A program made the translations under genes and the position numbers. The notes beneath the pieces are model-generated. The model ran no database searches. It saw only the letters and a program-made list of their open reading frames with translations, and was not told where the DNA came from. From Opitutaceae bacterium (GTDB lineage: Bacteria > Verrucomicrobiota > Verrucomicrobiia > Opitutales > Opitutaceae), in the NCBI GenBank assembly GCA_023269455.1, contig JAHFTG010000003.1:1-10728 (forward strand): 10,728 bases of DNA, in the 5' to 3' direction. Below are positions 7,493 through 10,728 of the stretch, piece after piece; positions within the stretch are counted from its first letter, which is position 1, and every line of letters starts with the position of its first letter.

Positions 7493-8539
7493 ATGGCAGT
7501 TAAAGTTGCAATCAATGGTTTCGGTCGCATCGGTCGCCTCGTCTTCCGCGCTCTCGTCGAGCAAGGTCTTCTCGGCACCACCCTCGACGTCGTCGCCGTC
7601 GGTGACATCGTCCCCGCCGACAACCTCGCTTACCTCGTCAAATACGACTCCACGCAGGGCAAATTTGCCGGCACCGTGACGTCCAAGAAATCCTCGCCTG
7701 ACAAGGCCGAGGACGACGTCCTCGTGGTCAACGGCAAGGACATCCTCGTCGTCTCCGCCAAGTCCCCCGCCGAGCTCCCCTGGGCCAAGCTCGGGATCGA
7801 CATCGTGATCGAGTCCACCGGTCTCTTCACCGAGGCTGAAAAAGCCAAGGGCCACATCACCGCCGGCGCCAAGAAGGTCATCATCTCCGCTCCTGCGAAG
7901 GGCGAAGACATCACCGTCGTGGTCGGCGTGAACGACGACAAGCTCGACCTCGCTCTCCACAGCATCATTTCCAACGCCTCCTGCACCACGAACTGCCTCG
8001 CGCCGATCGTCCACGTGCTGCTGAAGGAAGGCTTCGGCCTCGAGGAAGGTCTGATGACGACCATCCACTCCTACACCGCCACGCAGAAGACCGTGGACGG
8101 CCCTTCGAAGAAGGATTGGAAGGGTGGCCGCTCTGCCGCCATCAACATCATCCCGTCGAGCACCGGTGCCGCCAAGGCCACCGCGCTCGTGCTCCCCGCC
8201 GTCAAAGGCAAGCTCACGGGCATGTCCTTCCGCGTGCCGACCCCGACCGTCTCGGTCGTCGATCTGACCTTCAAGACCACCAAGGAAACCTCCCTCGCCG
8301 AGATCAACGCCGCCCTTAAAAAGGCGTCCGAGACCTACCTCAAGGGCATCCTTGGCTACACGGCCGACGAAGTCGTTTCCTCGGACTTCATCCACGACAA
8401 GCAGTCGTCGATCTACGACGCCGGTTCCTCGATCGAGCTGAACAGCAAGTTCTTCAAGCTCGTCTCGTGGTATGACAACGAGTGGGGCTACTCCAACCGC
8501 GTGGTCGATCTCACCAAGAGCATCGCCGCCAAGCTCTAA
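7493..8539 (+). CDS. gap: Glyceraldehyde-3-phosphate dehydrogenase, type I
   Basis: A cytoplasmic homotetrameric enzyme that oxidises and phosphorylates glyceraldehyde 3-phosphate to 1,3-bisphosphoglycerate with NAD. The 348-aa length is close to the family's usual 330-350. Visible motifs are the Rossmann fingerprint INGFGRIGR (7-15), an acidic residue at the end of beta-2 (VAVGD, D38) suggesting NAD preference, and KYDSTQGKF (50-58). The catalytic SNASCTTNCLAP contains nucleophile C164. The base H191 lies in IHSYTATQ, the phosphate-binding SSTGAAKA at 222-229, and WYDNEWGYSNR at 326-336. It is the first gene of a gap-pgk-tpiA cluster and has a good GGAG ribosome binding site. Codons end strongly in C or G with preferred CTC, GCC, ATC and AAG, as expected for a highly expressed gene. 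Confidence 0.98.
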   Translation: MAVKVAINGFGRIGRLVFRALVEQGLLGTTLDVVAVGDIVPADNLAYLVKYDSTQGKFAGTVTSKKSSPDKAEDDVLVVNGKDILVVSAKSPAELPWAKLGIDIVIESTGLFTEAEKAKGHITAGAKKVIISAPAKGEDITVVVGVNDDKLDLALHSIISNASCTTNCLAPIVHVLLKEGFGLEEGLMTTIHSYTATQKTVDGPSKKDWKGGRSAAINIIPSSTGAAKATALVLPAVKGKLTGMSFRVPTPTVSVVDLTFKTTKETSLAEINAALKKASETYLKGILGYTADEVVSSDFIHDKQSSIYDAGSSIELNSKFFKLVSWYDNEWGYSNRVVDLTKSIAAKL

Positions 8540-8541
8540 GC

Positions 8542-8554
8542 GCGGCTTTGCCGC
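8542..8554 (+). repeat. Small GC hairpin just after gap
   Basis: GCGGC (8542-8546), loop TTT, GCCGC (8550-8554) form a perfect 5-bp stem starting 3 bases after the gap stop. No T-run follows, so it is unlikely to terminate transcription. It may mark the mRNA end for processing, or it may be chance in GC-rich DNA. Confidence 0.35.
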
Positions 8555-8558
8555 TCAA

Positions 8559-8674
8559 GTAGCGAGGAGTGAGTAGCGAGTAGAGAGCATCCCGCTCAAA
8601 ACCGCCGCTCACTCCTCGTTCTGCGTCTGGCTCCGGCTTGCTCGCTACTCACTACCCGTTACTCGCTACTCTAC
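8559..8674. repeat. Palindromic GTAGCGAG/CTCGCTAC repeat element between gap and pgk
   Basis: The left half carries GTAGCGAG twice, 14 bases apart (8559 and 8573). The right half carries the reverse complement CTCGCTAC twice, 21 bases apart (8641 and 8662). Exact inverted pairs include AGTGAGTAGCGAG (8568-8580) with 8641-8653 (13 bp) and GAGTAGCGAGTA (8571-8582) with 8660-8671 (12 bp). A third is CGAGGAGTGAG (8563-8573) with 8608-8618 (11 bp). One left arm can thus pair with three partners, giving competing hairpins. Low-complexity, purine-rich left and pyrimidine-rich right halves suggest a REP- or MITE-like intergenic repeat. The element ends 5 bases before the pgk ATG and leaves no Shine-Dalgarno. 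Confidence 0.8.
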
Positions 8675-8679
8675 AGACC

Positions 8680-9924
8680 ATGTCCAAATTCAAATCCATC
8701 CGCGACCTCTCCCTCGCTGGCAAACGCGTGCTCATGCGCGTCGATTTTAACGTCCCGCAGGACAAGGTGACCGGTGCCATCACCAACACCGCGCGCATCA
8801 CCGCCGCCCTGCCCACGATCAAGTTTGCCCTCGAACAGGGTGCCTCCGTGGTCCTCATGTCGCACCTCGGACGTCCCGACGGCCAGACGATAGCCAAGTT
8901 CTCCCTCAAGCCCGTCGCGGTTGAGCTGGAAAAACTCCTTGGCACCCCTGTCACTTTCCTCGACGACTGCGTCGGCCCCGCCGTCGAGGCCGCCTGCACC
9001 GCGCTCAAGCCCGGCTCCGTGGTCCTCCTTGAAAACCTCCGCTTCCACATCGAGGAAGAGGGCAAGGTGAAGCTCGAGGACGGCACCTCCAAGAAGGCCG
9101 ATCCGGCGGCCGTGACCGCGTTCCGCGCCTCGCTCACCAAGCTCGGCGACGTATTTGTGAACGACGCTTTCGGCACCGCCCACCGCGCCCACAGCTCCAT
9201 GGTCGGCGTCACCCTTCCCGTGAAGGCCGCCGGTTTCCTCATGGAAGCCGAGCTCAAGGCCTTCGCCAAGGTTTTGGACAATCCCGACCGTCCGCTGCTC
9301 GCCATCCTCGGCGGCGCGAAGATCGCGGACAAGATTCCCCTCATCAACAACCTCCTCGACAAGGCCGACAAGGTCATCATCGGCGGCGGCATGGCCTACA
9401 CCTTCCACAAGGTGAATCGCGGCATGAAGATCGGTTCTTCCCTCTTCGACAAAGCCGGTGCCGAAATCGTCGCCGAACTCGAAGCCAAGGCGAAGGCCAA
9501 GGGCGTGGAGCTGATCTTCCCGATCGACTTCGTGTGCGGCAACAAGTTCGCCGCCGACTCCGACACCCAGCCTGCCACCCTGGAGAGCGGCATTCCCGAC
9601 GGCTGGGAAGGCTTTGATGCAGGCCCGAAGAGCATCGAGCTCTACCGCAAGGCCATCCTTTCCTCGAAGACCATCATCTGGAACGGCCCGGCGGGCGTGT
9701 TCGAGTTTGATATCTTCGCCGGCGCGACCAAGGCCATGGCCGAGGCCGTCGCCGAGGCGACCGCCAACGGCGCGACCACCGTCGTCGGCGGTGGTGATAC
9801 CGCCACGGCCGCCAAGAAATTCGGCGTGGCCAAGAAAGTCAGCCACTGCTCCACCGGCGGCGGTGCCTCCCTCGAGTTCCTCGAAGGCAAGGCTCTCCCC
9901 GGCGTCGTGTTCTTGGAGTCCTGA
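8680..9924 (+). CDS. pgk: Phosphoglycerate kinase
   Basis: A cytoplasmic monomer that transfers the phosphate of 1,3-bisphosphoglycerate to ADP, making ATP and 3-phosphoglycerate. The 414-aa protein shows RVDFNVP (20-26), SHLGRP (61-66), ENLRFH (118-123), GTAHRAHSS (165-173) and LGGAKIADKI (210-219). It also has WNGPAGVFEF (334-343), the nucleotide-loop GGGDT (370-374) and STGGGAS (391-397). It is longer than the roughly 390 residues of many bacterial enzymes because of an acidic/charged insert after ENLRFH (about 124-152), which resembles eukaryotic cytosolic enzymes. ATG 8680 is chosen because the protein then starts with the usual MSKF...IRDLSLAGKRVLMR. A TTG at 8638 would translate the upstream repeat. 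No Shine-Dalgarno is visible. It lies 140 bases after gap. Confidence 0.97.
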   Translation: MSKFKSIRDLSLAGKRVLMRVDFNVPQDKVTGAITNTARITAALPTIKFALEQGASVVLMSHLGRPDGQTIAKFSLKPVAVELEKLLGTPVTFLDDCVGPAVEAACTALKPGSVVLLENLRFHIEEEGKVKLEDGTSKKADPAAVTAFRASLTKLGDVFVNDAFGTAHRAHSSMVGVTLPVKAAGFLMEAELKAFAKVLDNPDRPLLAILGGAKIADKIPLINNLLDKADKVIIGGGMAYTFHKVNRGMKIGSSLFDKAGAEIVAELEAKAKAKGVELIFPIDFVCGNKFAADSDTQPATLESGIPDGWEGFDAGPKSIELYRKAILSSKTIIWNGPAGVFEFDIFAGATKAMAEAVAEATANGATTVVGGGDTATAAKKFGVAKKVSHCSTGGGASLEFLEGKALPGVVFLES

Positions 9925-9941
9925 GATCGTCTCGATCTTTT
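9924..9941 (+). terminator. Weak terminator-like hairpin at the pgk stop
   Basis: AGATCG (9924-9929), loop TCT, CGATCT (9933-9938) make a perfect 6-bp stem running into a T4 tract (9938-9941). The stem begins at the last base of the pgk stop codon. It is short and only half GC, and tpiA follows on the same strand. At most it would attenuate transcription between pgk and tpiA. Confidence 0.35.
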
Positions 9942-9942
9942 A

Positions 9943-10025
9943 AACGCAAAGACCGCAAAGGTCGCGAAGAAGAACAGTTCCTGCTCCCTTCTTCCGACCT
10001 TTGCGTCCTTCGCGATCTTCGCGTT
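9943..10025. repeat. Palindromic 9-nt-period CGCAAAG repeat element between pgk and tpiA
   Basis: The left arm has three consecutive 9-base units, CGCAAAGAC, CGCAAAGGT and CGCGAAGAA (9945-9971). The right arm, read in reverse complement, has CGCGAAGAT, CGCGAAGGA and CGCAAAGGT. Two pairing registers exist. The outer 27-base arms (9943-9969 and 9999-10025) agree at 22 positions. A tighter stem pairs 9954-9964 and 9966-9972 with 9988-10005, giving 18 base pairs with one bulged C (9965) and a 15-base loop. No T-run follows the stem. Short CGCAAAG-type intergenic repeats occur in many bacterial genomes (recollection, not searched). Likely roles are a mobile REP-like element or an mRNA stabilising or processing structure. 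Confidence 0.8.
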
Positions 10026-10048
10026 AAAATCCGTCTCGCTTTAAATTT

Positions 10049-10728
10049 ATGACCATTCGTAAAAAACTCATCGCCGGTAACTGGAAGATGAACAAAACCT
10101 CCTCCGACGCCGTCGCGCTCGTGCAGGAACTCGTCGCCGAAGTCGGCAAGCAGTCCGACGTCGAAGTCGTGATCGCCCCGCCGTTCACCTCCCTCGAAGC
10201 CGTGGGCAAGGCCCTCGACGGCTCCGTCATCAAGCTCGGCGCGCAGAACGTGCATCCTGAGGCCAGCGGCGCCTACACTGGCGAGATTTCCGTCGGCATG
10301 CTCCGCTCGATCTTCACGAACTACGTCATCCTCGGCCACAGCGAGCGCCGCACGTATTTCAAGGAGACCGATGCCTTCATCAACCAGAAGGTGCTCGCCT
10401 CGCTCAAGGGCCAGCTCAAGCCCATCCTCTGCGTCGGCGAAACCCTCGTCGAACGCGAAGGCGAGCAGACCCTCAAGGTCGTGCAGACGCAGCTCGAGGC
10501 AGGCCTCGAAGGCGTAAGCAAAGACCTCGCGACGAGCGTGGTCATCGCCTACGAGCCCGTGTGGGCCATCGGCACCGGCAAGGTCGCCACGACCGAGCAG
10601 GCGCAGGAAGTGCACGCGTTCATCCGCAGCCTCCTCGTGAAACTCTTCGGCGACGCCGTCGCGCAGAAGGTCCGCATCCTCTACGGCGGCTCGATGAAGC
10701 CCGCCAACGCGCCCGAGCTCCTCGCCCA
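10049..10728 (+). CDS. tpiA: Triose-phosphate isomerase, 3' truncated by the window
   Basis: A cytoplasmic TIM-barrel dimer interconverting dihydroxyacetone phosphate and glyceraldehyde 3-phosphate, thus feeding the gap and pgk steps encoded just upstream. The frame from ATG 10049 stays open for 226 complete codons to the window end; family proteins are about 250 residues, so some 25 are missing. Catalytic residues are visible: GNWKMN with K13, LGHSERR with H97, and AYEPVWAIGTG with E169. The phosphate-binding LYGGSMKPAN is at 211-220. The start directly precedes the conserved RKKLIAGNWKMN. The leader (TTTAAATTT) is AT-rich with no Shine-Dalgarno, and a strong palindromic repeat ends 23 bases upstream. 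Codon use matches gap and pgk. Confidence 0.97.
   Translation, partial: MTIRKKLIAGNWKMNKTSSDAVALVQELVAEVGKQSDVEVVIAPPFTSLEAVGKALDGSVIKLGAQNVHPEASGAYTGEISVGMLRSIFTNYVILGHSERRTYFKETDAFINQKVLASLKGQLKPILCVGETLVEREGEQTLKVVQTQLEAGLEGVSKDLATSVVIAYEPVWAIGTGKVATTEQAQEVHAFIRSLLVKLFGDAVAQKVRILYGGSMKPANAPELLA

Noticed and set aside
8638..8679. N-terminal extension of pgk to TTG 8638
   Set aside because: It would translate the repeat element, and the ATG at 8680 gives the normal PGK N-terminus.
8671..9846. 391-codon minus-strand open frame opposite pgk
   Set aside because: Antisense shadow of pgk with a Gly/Glu/Asp/His-rich composition and no motifs.
8559..10025. CRISPR array or tRNA-like structures in the intergenic repeats
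   Set aside because: There are no regularly spaced identical repeats with unique spacers and no cloverleaf or T-loop sequence. The repeats are short, imperfect and palindromic.
9839..10615. 258-codon minus-strand open frame across the repeat and tpiA
   Set aside because: It runs through the palindromic repeat and is antisense to tpiA, which has all its catalytic residues. The Arg-rich C-terminus reflects the repeat.

Overview
This is a GC-rich bacterial chromosomal window of ordinary core genes, with no phage, transposase, CRISPR, rRNA or tRNA genes visible. Seven genes are supported. The set (a type IV pilus/type II secretion ATPase, a FUSC-type envelope protein, a cytoplasmic debranching enzyme and a gap-pgk-tpi glycolytic cluster) points to a Gram-negative bacterium. 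Weak or absent Shine-Dalgarno sequences and the style of the intergenic repeats make Verrucomicrobiota, perhaps Opitutaceae, my best guess. That placement is inference from general familiarity, not from a marker gene.

Layout: (1) Bases 1-1409, plus strand: the C-terminal part of a PilB/GspE-family ATPase, followed closely by a small TPR lipoprotein, probably one operon. (2) Bases 1406-4747, minus strand: mnmA (tRNA 2-thiouridylase) followed by a FUSC-family membrane protein. The FUSC gene converges on the lipoprotein gene, and their stop codons overlap in a TTAA. (3) Bases 4748-4872: a short divergent intergenic region with a perfect 7-bp palindrome beside a perfect TTGACA hexamer. (4) Bases 4873-7323, plus strand: an 816-aa GH13 isoamylase/pullulanase-type enzyme with two N-terminal beta-sandwich modules and no signal peptide, so probably acting on intracellular glycogen. 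(5) Bases 7493-10728, plus strand: gap, pgk and tpiA, the last cut by the window end. These three steps link triose phosphates to 3-phosphoglycerate and fit functionally beside a glycogen-degrading enzyme.

The most unusual structure is not a gene. Both gaps inside the glycolytic cluster are filled by palindromic, internally repetitive DNA of two different families. One is built on a GTAGCGAG/CTCGCTAC core and runs almost to the pgk start codon. The other has a 9-nt period based on CGCAAAGNN and folds into an 18-bp stem before tpiA. Neither pgk nor tpiA has a recognisable ribosome binding site, while gap has one. These look like mobile or REP-like intergenic repeats that may also shape the mRNA. 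I see no convincing undescribed multi-gene system here.
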